A DNA stretch of 64,000 bases from Ferranicluibacter quercicola (GCF_021168455.1 NZ_JAJOZR010000004.1:62001-126000), one strand, 5' to 3'; shown: positions 9,829-17,278, counted from the first letter of the stretch. The notes: generated from the sequence alone by a model not told the origin. A program made the numbers and translations.

Positions 9829-10545
9829 TCAGCTCTTCGCGAGCACCTTGGCCTGTTCGACCCAACGATCCCTCACGATGCGACCGCTGACGCTCAGTTC
9901 CCGGTCGAACCGGGCAATATCGTTCTCGTCCCACGCCGCAATCTCGCTGAACCGCGTGACGTCGAGACTTTTCAGGACCTGCTCCAGCTTCGGGCCGATG
10001 CCCGAAATCTTCTTCAGGTCGTCCGCAGCCTTGCTGCGGCGGGAACGGACAGGCTTGTCGGCCGGGCTCGCTCCCTTCGTGGTCCGTGGCGAAGCCTCCG
10101 CGACGGCTGCGGTGGCCCGCGCCACCACTTCGGCCGTTGCCTGTGCAGCCTCAGCCACGACATCGCCGACCGCGACATCCGCCTCCGGTGTGTCCGCTGT
10201 CGCCGCTTCATCGGGCGCCGAGGTTTCGGCGGCATCTGGTTTTGCAGCCGATGCTGCCCCCTGCCCTGCCTGACGCTCTGCCTCGGCCGTGGCTGCCGCC
10301 TTCTGCGCGGCCTCCATGAAGCCCTGCATGGCGCCAAGCATGAAGCCGGCGAAGTGGCTGGCCATTCCGAAGCCCATCGCCGCAGCTGCCGCGACCGACG
10401 CCGTGGGATGCTGCATCAGCGGTGGCAGAGGCGGCCCGCCCTCTTTCGTCCAGCCGGCAAAGCCCGCGGGATCGCTCTTTGACGACGACGAACCCTGCTC
10501 TCCTGCGGGACCGGCCTGCTCATCGTCAAACGGCGATGTTGTCAT
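9829..10545 (-). CDS. helix-hairpin-helix domain protein encoded between nuoF and nuoG
   Basis: A 238-residue protein starting at ATG 10545 (MTTSPFDDEQAGPAGEQ), 4 bases after the nuoF stop. Its middle is alanine-, glutamate- and proline-rich, and a short segment near residue 65 (MGFGMASHFAGFMLGAMQGFM) is hydrophobic. The last 60 residues form a compact domain (DLKKISGIGPKLEQVLKSLDV then FSEIAAWDENDIARFDREL and RDRWVEQAKVLAKS). This pattern (GIGPKLE) is a helix-hairpin-helix fold of the L21/COG3743 kind. From general knowledge, a similar domain is fused to the C-terminus of NuoE in some other alphaproteobacteria. That makes an accessory or assembly role in complex I plausible, but it is not shown. 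Confidence 0.85.
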   Translation of the reverse strand: MTTSPFDDEQAGPAGEQGSSSSKSDPAGFAGWTKEGGPPLPPLMQHPTASVAAAAAMGFGMASHFAGFMLGAMQGFMEAAQKAAATAEAERQAGQGAASAAKPDAAETSAPDEAATADTPEADVAVGDVVAEAAQATAEVVARATAAVAEASPRTTKGASPADKPVRSRRSKAADDLKKISGIGPKLEQVLKSLDVTRFSEIAAWDENDIARFDRELSVSGRIVRDRWVEQAKVLAKS

Positions 10546-10549
10546 TCTT

Positions 10550-11854
10550 TTACTCCGCGGCTTGCAGAACGGCCCCATGCGACGAGGCGTTCCGGGTGTA
10601 TTCATCGATCCGCGCTTCCATCTCGGGACGGAAGTTGCGGATCAGGCCCTGGATCGGCCAGGCGGCGGCGTCGCCCAGCGCACAGATGGTATGACCTTCG
10701 ACCTGCTTCGTCACGTCAAACAGCATGTCGATCTCGCGCTTCTGGGCACGGCCCTGAACCATACGCTCCATGACGCGCATCATCCAGCCGGTGCCTTCGC
10801 GGCACGGCGTGCACTGGCCGCAGCTCTCGTGCTTGTAGAACGCGGCCAGACGCCAGATTGCCTTGATGATGTCGGTGGAGCGATCCATGACGATGATGGC
10901 GGCCGTGCCGAAGGACGACTTGACGTCGCGCATGCCGTCGAAATCCATCGGCGCGTCGATGATATGCTCCGCCTTGACCACGGGACAGGACGAGCCGCCC
11001 GGAATGACGGCGAGAAGATTGTCCCAGCCCCCGCGCACGCCGCCGCAATGGCGCTCGATCATCTCGCGGAAGGACGTGCCCATTGCGTCTTCGAAGGTGC
11101 AGGGCTTGTTCACATGGCCGGAGACCATGAACAGCTTGGTCCCGACATTGTTCGGGCGGCCGATGCCCGAGAACCAGCCGGCACCACGACGCAGGATGGT
11201 CGGGGCAACCGCGATCGATTCGACGTTGTTGACGGTGGTCGGGCAACCATAGAGGCCCATATTGGCCGGGAACGGCGGCTTCAGGCGCGGCTGGCCCTTC
11301 TTGCCTTCCAGGCTTTCGAGCAGTGCCGTTTCCTCGCCGCAGATATAGGCGCCGGCGCCATGGTGAACGAAGATCTCCATGTCCCAGCCGAGCTTGTTGT
11401 TCGGGCCGAGCAGACCCGCGTCATAGCACTCGTCGATGGCCGCCTGCAGCGCTTCGCGCTCGCGCATGTACTCGCCGCGCACATAGATATAGGCGGCATG
11501 GGCGCCCATGGCGAAGCTGGCGATGACGCAGCCTTCGATCAGCGTGTGCGGATCGTGGCGCATGATGTCCCGGTCCTTGCAGGTGCCGGGCTCCGATTCG
11601 TCGGCATTGACGACGAGGTAGTGCGGGCGTCCGTCGCTTTCCTTCGGCATGAAGGACCACTTCAGACCCGTCGGGAAGCCGGCGCCGCCGCGACCGCGCA
11701 GACCGGAGGCCTTCATCTCGTTGATGATCCAGTCGCGACCTTTTTCCAGGATCTGCTTGGTGCCGTCCCAGTGGCCGCGCGACATCGCGCCCTTCAGCGA
11801 CTTATCGTGAAGGCCGTAGAGATTGGTGAAGATGCGATCTTTATCGTCAAGCAT
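10550..11854 (-). CDS. nuoF: NADH-quinone oxidoreductase subunit F (NADH/FMN-binding)
   Basis: Catalytic subunit that oxidises NADH through FMN, 434 residues. Seen: the glycine-rich nucleotide/FMN region (SGLRGRGGAGFPTGLKW), the second glycine-rich block (GAGAYICGEETALLESLEG) and the N3 cluster ligands CGQCTPCREGTGW with the distal cysteine in HTICALGDAAAWP. The start MLDDKDRIFTNLYG is canonical. A 200-base stretch without a clear gene separates it from nuoE. Confidence 0.97.
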   Translation of the reverse strand: MLDDKDRIFTNLYGLHDKSLKGAMSRGHWDGTKQILEKGRDWIINEMKASGLRGRGGAGFPTGLKWSFMPKESDGRPHYLVVNADESEPGTCKDRDIMRHDPHTLIEGCVIASFAMGAHAAYIYVRGEYMREREALQAAIDECYDAGLLGPNNKLGWDMEIFVHHGAGAYICGEETALLESLEGKKGQPRLKPPFPANMGLYGCPTTVNNVESIAVAPTILRRGAGWFSGIGRPNNVGTKLFMVSGHVNKPCTFEDAMGTSFREMIERHCGGVRGGWDNLLAVIPGGSSCPVVKAEHIIDAPMDFDGMRDVKSSFGTAAIIVMDRSTDIIKAIWRLAAFYKHESCGQCTPCREGTGWMMRVMERMVQGRAQKREIDMLFDVTKQVEGHTICALGDAAAWPIQGLIRNFRPEMEARIDEYTRNASSHGAVLQAAE

Positions 11855-12054
11855 GGCTCAGTCCGCCGATTCTTCGAGAATGTGGATCCGCCGTCAAAGC
11901 GGGTCAGTCCTTGCGTCCATTCTTGGGCCTGCCGTGCTCCGCCTCGTGGCACCAGGCGTCGGCGGCTGCCGATCCCTCCGGTGTACAAGGCTTCGCAGCC
12001 CGTGGCCAGAGCCACCGTGCGCCGAAGCCGGCGCGACGGTGCCCCGCCGTCCGA

Positions 12055-12942
12055 TCATTTCGCCTCGGGCGCCGGCTTGCCGGCCCCTGCGGTCAGATCG
12101 GTCTTTTCACCGCCCTCGGGCGTGTCGACGGAGGCCGCATCCTTGGTCTCGCCGCCTTCCTTCTTCGAATTGGCGGCCGACTCGCTCTTGGCGGTGGCCG
12201 GCGTCTTCATCGTCGGATTGGTTTCGGCGTCGGTGCTCTTCGGGCGGCCCGCTTCCGACGGGGGAACCGATGTGCCCTCCTGCGGTGCCGCCGGTGCCGG
12301 CGGCTCGGTCACCTGATTGCGCTGCGGCGTCGGCTCTTCCGTCAGCGTCGTCAGGCCGTCGATCGGGGCGGAGAAGATGCGGTCGATCTGCGGGCCCGGT
12401 GCGATCTCGGCGCCACGGCCGGCATCGAAGGCATCGATGATCTCTTCCAGACGCTCGACCGTCAGGTCTTCGTAACTGTCCTTGAAGATCATCACCATCG
12501 GCGCGTTGACGCAGGCGCCCTGACACTCGACCTCTTCCCAGGAGAGCGTGCCGCTCTCGTTCTGGGTCAGCGGCTGGCCGTGGATCTTGCGCTTGCACAG
12601 CGCGATCAGCTCTTCCGAGCCGCGGAGCATGCAGGGCGTCGTGCCGCAGACCTGGATATGCGCCCGGGTGCCGATCGGCTTCAGCTGGAACTGGGTGTAG
12701 AAGGTCGCGACTTCGAGGACGCGGATATAGGGCATGTCGAGCATGTCGGCGACGCTCTCGATCGCGGCCTTGGTCACCCAGCCGTCCTGTTCCTGCGCCC
12801 GCATCAGCAGCGGGATGACAGCGGATTGCTGGCGGCCTTCCGGATATTTCCGGATCGTGGTCTGGGCCCATGCAGCATTGGCATCGCTGAACGCGAACTG
12901 CTGCGGCTGGACGGCTTCATCGGCTAGTCGACGAACGGACAT
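12055..12942 (-). CDS. nuoE: NADH-quinone oxidoreductase subunit E with long low-complexity tail
   Basis: The [2Fe-2S] subunit of the NADH-oxidising module, 295 residues. The thioredoxin-like core spans about residues 15-190, with cluster ligands CGTTPCMLRG and CQGACVNAP. The final 100 or so residues are a proline/alanine/threonine/lysine-rich tail (from about TEEPTPQRNQVTEPP to the end) with no recognisable fold. E. coli NuoE is about 166 residues, so the tail is an extension. It lies directly after the small ORF that follows nuoD. Confidence 0.95.
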   Translation of the reverse strand: MSVRRLADEAVQPQQFAFSDANAAWAQTTIRKYPEGRQQSAVIPLLMRAQEQDGWVTKAAIESVADMLDMPYIRVLEVATFYTQFQLKPIGTRAHIQVCGTTPCMLRGSEELIALCKRKIHGQPLTQNESGTLSWEEVECQGACVNAPMVMIFKDSYEDLTVERLEEIIDAFDAGRGAEIAPGPQIDRIFSAPIDGLTTLTEEPTPQRNQVTEPPAPAAPQEGTSVPPSEAGRPKSTDAETNPTMKTPATAKSESAANSKKEGGETKDAASVDTPEGGEKTDLTAGAGKPAPEAK

Positions 12943-12959
12943 GGTTACCGCACCCTATT

Positions 12960-13130
12960 TCAGTTTCTCGTTCCGGCGAACATGCTGTTGAACAGCGGCT
13001 CGGACCCGGAGGAATTTTGTTCGCGGCGTTCGGCCGCAGCGGAAGACTGCCCGTTCGCGGCCGATTGGGCCAGGAGTCGGTCGAGCGTCTGGATGACGAA
13101 GCGGCGGGCGGCGACGGAGCGGTCCAGCAT
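12960..13130 (-). CDS. 56-residue conserved-position ORF between nuoD and nuoE
   Basis: A short ORF (MLDRSVAARRFVIQTLDRLL...) whose ATG shares one base with the nuoD stop (TGATG) and has a strong GGGGAGG ribosome site inside the nuoD end. It stops 17 bases before nuoE. The N-terminal half is a predicted amphipathic helix (RRFVIQTLDRLLAQSAA). The C-terminal half is polar, and the protein ends FNSMFAGTRN. I recognise no family. The tight coupling and good ribosome site make it likely to be translated; a structural or assembly role in complex I is only inference. Confidence 0.65.
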   Translation of the reverse strand: MLDRSVAARRFVIQTLDRLLAQSAANGQSSAAAERREQNSSGSEPLFNSMFAGTRN

Positions 13131-14320
13131 CAGCGATCGACCTCCCCGAACACGATATCGAGCGAGCCGAGAATGGCCGAGACGTCGGCTAGCTGGTGGC
13201 CACGACAGATATAGTCCATCGCTTGAAGATGCGCGTAACCCGGAGCCCGGATCTTGCAGCGATACGGCTTGTTGGTGCCGTCCGACACGAGATAGACGCC
13301 GAACTCGCCCTTCGGGGCCTCGACCGAAGCGTAAACTTCGCCGGCCGGCACGTGATAGCCCTCGGTGTAGAGCTTGAAGTGGTGGATGAGCGCTTCCATG
13401 GAGCGCTTCATTTCGCCGCGCTTGGGCGGAACCACCTTGCCGTCGAGCGAGGAGACCGGGCCGACCTTGGCGTCGCCGAGCAGGCGATCCACGCACTGGC
13501 GCATGATCTTGGCCGATTCGCGCATCTCGATCATGCGGATGAGATAGCGATCGTAGCAGTCGCCGTTCTTGCCGATCGGAATGTCGAAATCCATGTCGGC
13601 ATAGCACTCGTAGGGCTGCGACTTGCGCAGGTCCCAGGCGGCGCCCGACCCGCGAACCATGACGCCCGAGAAGCCCCAGGCCCAGCAATCCTCGAGGCTG
13701 ACGACGCCGATATCGACGTTGCGCTGCTTGAAGATGCGGTTGCCGGTCAGCAGCTCGTCGATATCGTCGACCGTCTTCAGGAACGGATCGATCCACTTGC
13801 CGATGTCTTCGACCAGCTCGTGCGGCAGATCCTGATGAACGCCGCCCGGACGGATAAAGGCGGCATGCATGCGCGAGCCGGAGGCGCGCTCGTAGAACAC
13901 CATCAGCTTCTCACGCTCTTCGAAGCCCCAGAGCGGCGGCGTCAGCGCACCAACGTCCATGGCCTGCGTGGTCACGTTGAGCAGATGCGAGAGGATGCGG
14001 CCGATTTCGGAGTAGAGCACACGGATCAGCTGTCCGCGGATCGGCACCTCTGTGCCGGTCAGCTTTTCCACGGCCAGCGAGAAACCGTGTTCCTGGTTCA
14101 TCGGCGCAACATAGTCGAGGCGGTCGAAATACGGCAGCGCCTGCAGATAGGTCTTCGCCTCGATCAGCTTTTCGGTGCCACGATGCAGCAGACCGATATG
14201 CGGATCGACCCGCTCGACGATTTCCCCGTCCAGCTCCAGCACCAAGCGCAAAACGCCATGCGCCGCCGGGTGCTGCGGCCCGAAGTTGATGTTGAAGTTG
14301 CGGATGTTGTGTTCGTTCAT
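13130..14320 (-). CDS. nuoD: NADH-quinone oxidoreductase subunit D
   Basis: The 49-kDa subunit, 396 residues, which holds the quinone-binding site next to cluster N2 and descends from the hydrogenase large subunit. Conserved elements are NINFGPQHPAAHGVLRL at the N-terminus (quinone loop HPAAHG), GLLHRGTEKL and the C-terminal AILGSLDIVFGEVDR. It begins 21 bases beyond the left heptamer block of the element inserted between nuoC and nuoD, with a GGAG 8 bases before the ATG, so the insertion has left its own ribosome site intact. Confidence 0.98.
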   Translation of the reverse strand: MNEHNIRNFNINFGPQHPAAHGVLRLVLELDGEIVERVDPHIGLLHRGTEKLIEAKTYLQALPYFDRLDYVAPMNQEHGFSLAVEKLTGTEVPIRGQLIRVLYSEIGRILSHLLNVTTQAMDVGALTPPLWGFEEREKLMVFYERASGSRMHAAFIRPGGVHQDLPHELVEDIGKWIDPFLKTVDDIDELLTGNRIFKQRNVDIGVVSLEDCWAWGFSGVMVRGSGAAWDLRKSQPYECYADMDFDIPIGKNGDCYDRYLIRMIEMRESAKIMRQCVDRLLGDAKVGPVSSLDGKVVPPKRGEMKRSMEALIHHFKLYTEGYHVPAGEVYASVEAPKGEFGVYLVSDGTNKPYRCKIRAPGYAHLQAMDYICRGHQLADVSAILGSLDIVFGEVDR

Positions 14321-14341
14321 GTGCGTGCTCCGCAGTGATCA

Positions 14342-14362
14342 GTAAGCCGTAAGTCGTGAGCA
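14342..14362 (+). repeat. left heptamer block (3 x GTAAGYN-type)
   Basis: Three consecutive 7-base units at 14342, 14349 and 14356, matching GTAAGCC, GTAAGTC and GTGAGCA. They are the inverted counterpart of the block at 14800-14834. Confidence 0.8.
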
Positions 14363-14384
14363 GAAAAGTGCCGTTTCATCGAAA

Positions 14385-14768
14385 TCACTGCTCGTTCTCC
14401 CTGCGCTGAACCGCGCGAATGAGACCACTGATCATTTTACCATTCTCTTCGCACCGTTTCAGCATCTGCTCCGAAGCAACGGCATCCAATAATCCAACGC
14501 GTTCGCAGATGATCAGATGCGTCTCTAGCTCCTTGAGCGATCCTTGTGCAATTTTTAGAAATTGAACAAAAGCACCGCGGCTGTTTCTGCCATAGCCTTC
14601 TGCGATATTTGCCGCCACCGAGACCGATGACCGCCTTATCTGGCTGGTCATGCCGTAGATCTCCGACTTCGGAAAATCCCTGGTCAGCCTGTAACATTCG
14701 ACACTGAGATCGATAGCGCCCTGCCAAACCCTGAGATCACGGTACGATCTGATCTCCCGGCTATCCAC
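14385..14768 (-). CDS. four-helix-bundle protein, 23S rRNA intervening-sequence (IVS) family
   Basis: A 127-residue helical protein starting at a GTG (14768). The signature IRSYRDLRVWQGAIDLSVECYRLTRDFP, the central QIRRSSVSVAANIAEGYGR and the late FLKIAQGSLKELETHLIICERVGLL are diagnostic of the family named after proteins encoded in 23S rRNA intervening sequences. The fold is a four-helix bundle that assembles into rings in related proteins; its function is not established. Here it lies between nuoC and nuoD in the same orientation, framed by inverted heptamer repeats, with lower GC than its neighbours. It is therefore probably acquired. No reverse transcriptase is nearby, so it is not an Avd of a diversity-generating retroelement. 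Confidence 0.92.
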   Translation of the reverse strand: MDSREIRSYRDLRVWQGAIDLSVECYRLTRDFPKSEIYGMTSQIRRSSVSVAANIAEGYGRNSRGAFVQFLKIAQGSLKELETHLIICERVGLLDAVASEQMLKRCEENGKMISGLIRAVQRRENEQ

Positions 14769-14799
14769 GGCAGCTGCTCACCCTCGTATCACAAGACCC

Positions 14800-14834
14800 T
14801 GCTCACAGCTTACGACTTACGGCTTACGGCTCAC
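14800..14834 (-). repeat. right heptamer block (5 x GTAAGYN-type)
   Basis: Five consecutive 7-base units; on minus they read GTGAGCC, GTAAGCC, GTAAGTC, GTAAGCT, GTGAGCA. The block ends 6 bases from the nuoC stop. A further isolated copy of the terminal unit occurs at 14775-14781. Confidence 0.8.
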
Positions 14835-14840
14835 CCGACC

Positions 14841-15440
14841 TCACTTCGCCTTCTCATCCCCCGGCAACACATAATCCGTCCCCTCCCAGGGCGACAGAAA
14901 GTCGAAATTGCGGAATTCCTGTTTCAATTCCACCGGCTCATAGACCACGCGCTTGGCTTCGTCGTTGTAGCGCACCTCGACATAGCCCGTCAGCGGGAAA
15001 TCCTTGCGCAGCGGGTAGCCCTCGAAACCGTAGTCGGTGAGGATGCGGCGCAGGTCCGGGTGGCCGGTGAAGAGGATTCCGTACATGTCGTAGGCTTCGC
15101 GCTCGAACCAGTCGGCACCCGGGAAGACGCCGCAGATCGAGGGGACGGGCTCTTCTTCCGAGGTTGCGACCTTGACGCGGATGCGCAGGTTCTGCTTCGG
15201 CGAGAGGAGGTGGTAGACCACGTCGAAACGCTCGGCGCGCGCAGGGTAATCCACGCCGCAGACGTCGATGATGTTGACGAAGCCGCAGCGGGCATCGTCG
15301 CGCAGGAAGGTCAGAAGTGCGACGATGTTTTCGCCCGTCGTCGTCAGCGTCAGATCGCCGAAAGCGATCGTCGCTTCGGCGAACAGGGCGCCCTTCGTTT
15401 CCCGAAGGTAGGTCGCGAGGCTGTTCAGAGCTTCACTCAT
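14841..15440 (-). CDS. nuoC: NADH-quinone oxidoreductase subunit C
   Basis: The 30-kDa peripheral-arm subunit, 199 residues. It carries the family block ADWFEREAYDMYGILFTGHPDLRRILTDYGFEGYPLRKDFPLTGYVEVRYND (about residues 125-175). NuoC and NuoD are separate genes here, not fused as in E. coli. The C-terminus ends PWEGTDYVLPGDEKAK, then the heptamer-flanked element follows after 6 bases. Confidence 0.97.
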   Translation of the reverse strand: MSEALNSLATYLRETKGALFAEATIAFGDLTLTTTGENIVALLTFLRDDARCGFVNIIDVCGVDYPARAERFDVVYHLLSPKQNLRIRVKVATSEEEPVPSICGVFPGADWFEREAYDMYGILFTGHPDLRRILTDYGFEGYPLRKDFPLTGYVEVRYNDEAKRVVYEPVELKQEFRNFDFLSPWEGTDYVLPGDEKAK

Positions 15441-15516
15441 TGCGTGTCCTTATCCGGATGACCATCGGGCCCTGGCCGCATGCGGCCCTGAACCTTCCGA
15501 TCGAGACCCCGAGGGC

Positions 15517-16095
15517 CTAGCGTTCGATCGTGCCCGTGCGGCGGATCTTCTTCTGCAGCAGGAGCACGCCGTAAAGCAGTGCTTCTGCCGTGGGAGGACA
15601 GCCCGGCACGTAGATATCGACGGGCACGACGCGATCGCATCCGCGCACCACCGAGTAGGAATAATGATAGTATCCGCCGCCATTGGCGCAGGAGCCCATC
15701 GAGATGACGTAACGCGGCTCCGGCATCTGGTCATAAACCTTGCGGAGCGCCGGCGCCATCTTGTTCGTCAGCGTTCCCGCAACGATCATCACGTCCGACT
15801 GGCGCGGCGAGGCGCGCGGCGCAAAGCCGAAGCGCTCGGCGTCGTAGCGCGGCATCGACATCTGCATCATTTCGACGGCGCAACAGGCCAGACCGAACGT
15901 CATCCACATCAGCGAGCCGGTGCGGGCCCAGTTGATCAGCTCGTCGGTCGAGGTGACGAGAAAACCTTTGTCGGCAAGTTCGTTGTTGATTTCGCCGAAG
16001 AACGGATCGTTTGCGCCGACCGGCTTGCCGGTCGAGGGATCGATGATGCCCTTGGGGGCCTCGGCCACCAGGGTGTTCGTGGTTGCTACTCCCAT
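15517..16095 (-). CDS. nuoB: NADH-quinone oxidoreductase subunit B
   Basis: Subunit carrying cluster N2, the last electron donor to quinone; 192 residues. Ligand motifs are visible: the tandem cysteines in FGLACCAVEMMQ, MGSCANGGGYYHYSYSVVRG and YVPGCPPTAEALLYG. The start is the ATG at 16095 (MGVATTNTLVAEAPKG), which overlaps the end of nuoA by 10 bases. A longer open frame upstream is the nuoA shadow. Confidence 0.97.
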   Translation of the reverse strand: MGVATTNTLVAEAPKGIIDPSTGKPVGANDPFFGEINNELADKGFLVTSTDELINWARTGSLMWMTFGLACCAVEMMQMSMPRYDAERFGFAPRASPRQSDVMIVAGTLTNKMAPALRKVYDQMPEPRYVISMGSCANGGGYYHYSYSVVRGCDRVVPVDIYVPGCPPTAEALLYGVLLLQKKIRRTGTIER

Positions 16096-16451
16096 TCGAG
16101 TGCTCCCTTCTTCCATTCGTAGATGAAGCCGATGGTCAGCACGCCGAGGAAGGCCATCATGGACCAGAAACCGAACCAGCCCATGCCCTTGAACGCGACG
16201 GCCCAGGGAAAAAGGAAGGCGACTTCGAGGTCGAAGATGATGAACAGGATCGACACGAGATAGAAACGAATGTCGAACTTCATGCGCGCATCGTCGAACG
16301 CGTTGAAGCCACACTCGTAAGCCGACAGCTTTTCGTCGTCCGGCGCCTTGAAGGCGACCGCGAACGGCGCGGCAAGAAGCGCCAGGCCGATGACCAGCGA
16401 GATGCCGATGAAGATGGCGATCGGGATGTAAGAACCGAGAAGGTCTGTCAT
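16086..16451 (-). CDS. nuoA: NADH-quinone oxidoreductase subunit A
   Basis: Small three-helix membrane subunit, 121 residues, and first gene of the complex I operon. The conserved central loop KLSAYECGFNAFDDARMKFDIRFYLVSILFIIFDLEVAFLFPWA is present, including the cysteine in YECGF. The ATG at 16451 (MTDLLGSYIPIAIF) matches the usual hydrophobic N-terminus; an 8-codon upstream extension is not needed. Confidence 0.96.
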   Translation of the reverse strand: MTDLLGSYIPIAIFIGISLVIGLALLAAPFAVAFKAPDDEKLSAYECGFNAFDDARMKFDIRFYLVSILFIIFDLEVAFLFPWAVAFKGMGWFGFWSMMAFLGVLTIGFIYEWKKGALEWE

Positions 16452-16730
16452 TGTTTTGTCCCTGCCCGCGGCCACGCCGGTGAGGCGCGATTGGCGTCTG
16501 CCTGCAGGCCGAAAAATGTTGCAACGCCAAAGTCGTTAGCGCAGCCCGCGCCATGGCGCAAGCCTCGCATCCTGTTTTCATCCGCTCGTCCAAGCGAATG
16601 AAGAGTCGGCATATTCGGTGGTTCCACCCCAGCTCTCCGGATCACATCCGAAGCCACACTAGGTCGTCACTTACATAGCCGTTTCGGCGGAGATTACCAG
16701 TCTTGGGGAACCCTGGAAGGGCGGAAGGGC
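16452..16730. other. intergenic region upstream of nuoA
   Basis: About 280 bases between nuoA and the tRNA-Asp terminator. It must hold the promoter of the nuo operon on minus, but I could not pick a convincing -35/-10 pair. I see no coding potential with a ribosome site. Confidence 0.5.
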
Positions 16731-16773
16731 AAAATGTCGCGGTCCTCTTTCGAGGACCGCTGATCGACATTTT
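16731..16773 (-). terminator. terminator downstream of tRNA-Asp
   Basis: A perfect 9-base-pair stem (GCGGTCCTC/GAGGACCGC, 16739-16747 and 16752-16760) with a four-base loop. It lies inside a larger inverted repeat AAAATGTCG...CGACATTTT, so a run of four T follows on minus. It sits 22 bases past the tRNA-Asp 3' end and before nuoA. Confidence 0.75.
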
Positions 16774-16794
16774 CATTTTACTGTGAAAGTAAAA

Positions 16795-16871
16795 TGGCGC
16801 GAGTGACGGGGCTCGAACCCGCGACCTCCGGCGTGACAGGCCGGCACTCTAACCAACTGAGCTACACCCGC
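16795..16871 (-). tRNA. tRNA-Asp (anticodon GTC)
   Basis: A 77-nucleotide cloverleaf including an encoded CCA. The acceptor stem GCGGGTG pairs with CACTCGC, with one G-U pair; the discriminator is G. The D arm is AGCTCAGTTGGTTAGAGT, the anticodon stem-loop is GCCGGCCTGTCACGCCGG with GTC in the loop, and the T arm has GGTTCGAGCCC. The anticodon reads GAC/GAU, hence aspartate. Confidence 0.97.
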
Positions 16872-16944
16872 GCATTGTTTGGAAAACCGTTCTTTTCAGT
16901 CCGTCTTCCGTGACCGTTCAGCGTTGCGCCGTTCGATGAGCGGC

Positions 16945-16973
16945 TGTTTACGGGGGGTTTCGGGGAGTGTCAA
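16945..16973 (-). promoter_or_regulatory. sigma-70-type promoter of tRNA-Asp
   Basis: On minus, TTGACA (16973-16968) is followed by a 17-base spacer and TAAACA (16950-16945). The -35 is a consensus match. Transcription would start near 16938, about 65 bases before the mature tRNA 5' end. Confidence 0.7.
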
Positions 16974-17240
16974 GCGCGTTCAAATACAAAATCATGACAA
17001 ACTGAAATTTCTTGTCGCCCGCCTCCTGGCACAGGCCCGTCCGCCGCTCTCCAAACCCTTGCAAATCAGGGCGTGGCGGCGAAAAACGTCCCGTTTTCCG
17101 CGCCTTAGAAAAAGATCCTGCTTTTCCACAGGACGCGTCTCTCTCCATTGTGACCTGCCGAAAGACGCGAAAACGGGCGTTTAGACAGGACGAAAATTCC
17201 CGGAATCCCTTGGAATACAGCCGTCAGGGCCGAGCCCGCA
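16974..17240. other. tRNA-Asp/tRNA-Val intergenic region, no gene seen
   Basis: Roughly 270 bases between the tRNA-Asp promoter and the hairpin upstream of tRNA-Val. The short open frames on either strand lack ribosome sites and recognisable products. Confidence 0.4.
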
Positions 17241-17278
17241 AAAAAGTTTGAAAAACCGCCGCTGCGGCCTTGCGGTTT
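17241..17278 (-). terminator. possible terminator of the peptide-transporter operon, reading across tRNA-Val
   Basis: On minus, the stem AAACCGC...GCGGTTT (17272-17278 with 17253-17259; the inner part can also fold as GCCGC/GCGGC) is followed by TTTTTCAAACTTTTTT. The strand and U-rich tail suit the leftward ABC-transporter operon that ends at 17537. No closer terminator is evident. The same bases overlap the putative tRNA-Val -35 on the other strand. Confidence 0.45.

Larger units (their letters stand above)
14342..14834. mobile_element. IVS-type element: four-helix-bundle gene bounded by inverted heptamer-repeat blocks
   Basis: About 493 bases sit between the nuoC stop and the nuoD start. 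The left end (14342-14362) is three tandem heptamers GTAAGCC-GTAAGTC-GTGAGCA on plus. The right end (14800-14834) is five tandem heptamers on minus: GTGAGCC, GTAAGCC, GTAAGTC, GTAAGCT, GTGAGCA. The two blocks are inverted relative to each other and enclose one small gene of visibly lower GC than its neighbours. Such an arrangement suggests insertion or recruitment as a unit. The mechanism is unknown to me; the element definition is inference. Confidence 0.65.

Noticed and set aside
11855..12054. Possible small gene between nuoE and nuoF
   Set aside because: A minus frame from 12015 runs into nuoF, but it has no good ribosome site and its composition is arginine/glycine-rich without pattern.
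12960..13796. 278-codon minus frame covering the end of nuoD
   Set aside because: Only its last 56 codons, starting at the ATG on the nuoD stop, are plausible. The rest is an alternate frame of nuoD.
14385..14768. Avd accessory gene of a diversity-generating retroelement
   Set aside because: The protein belongs to the related four-helix-bundle family, but no reverse transcriptase, template repeat or variable repeat is nearby.
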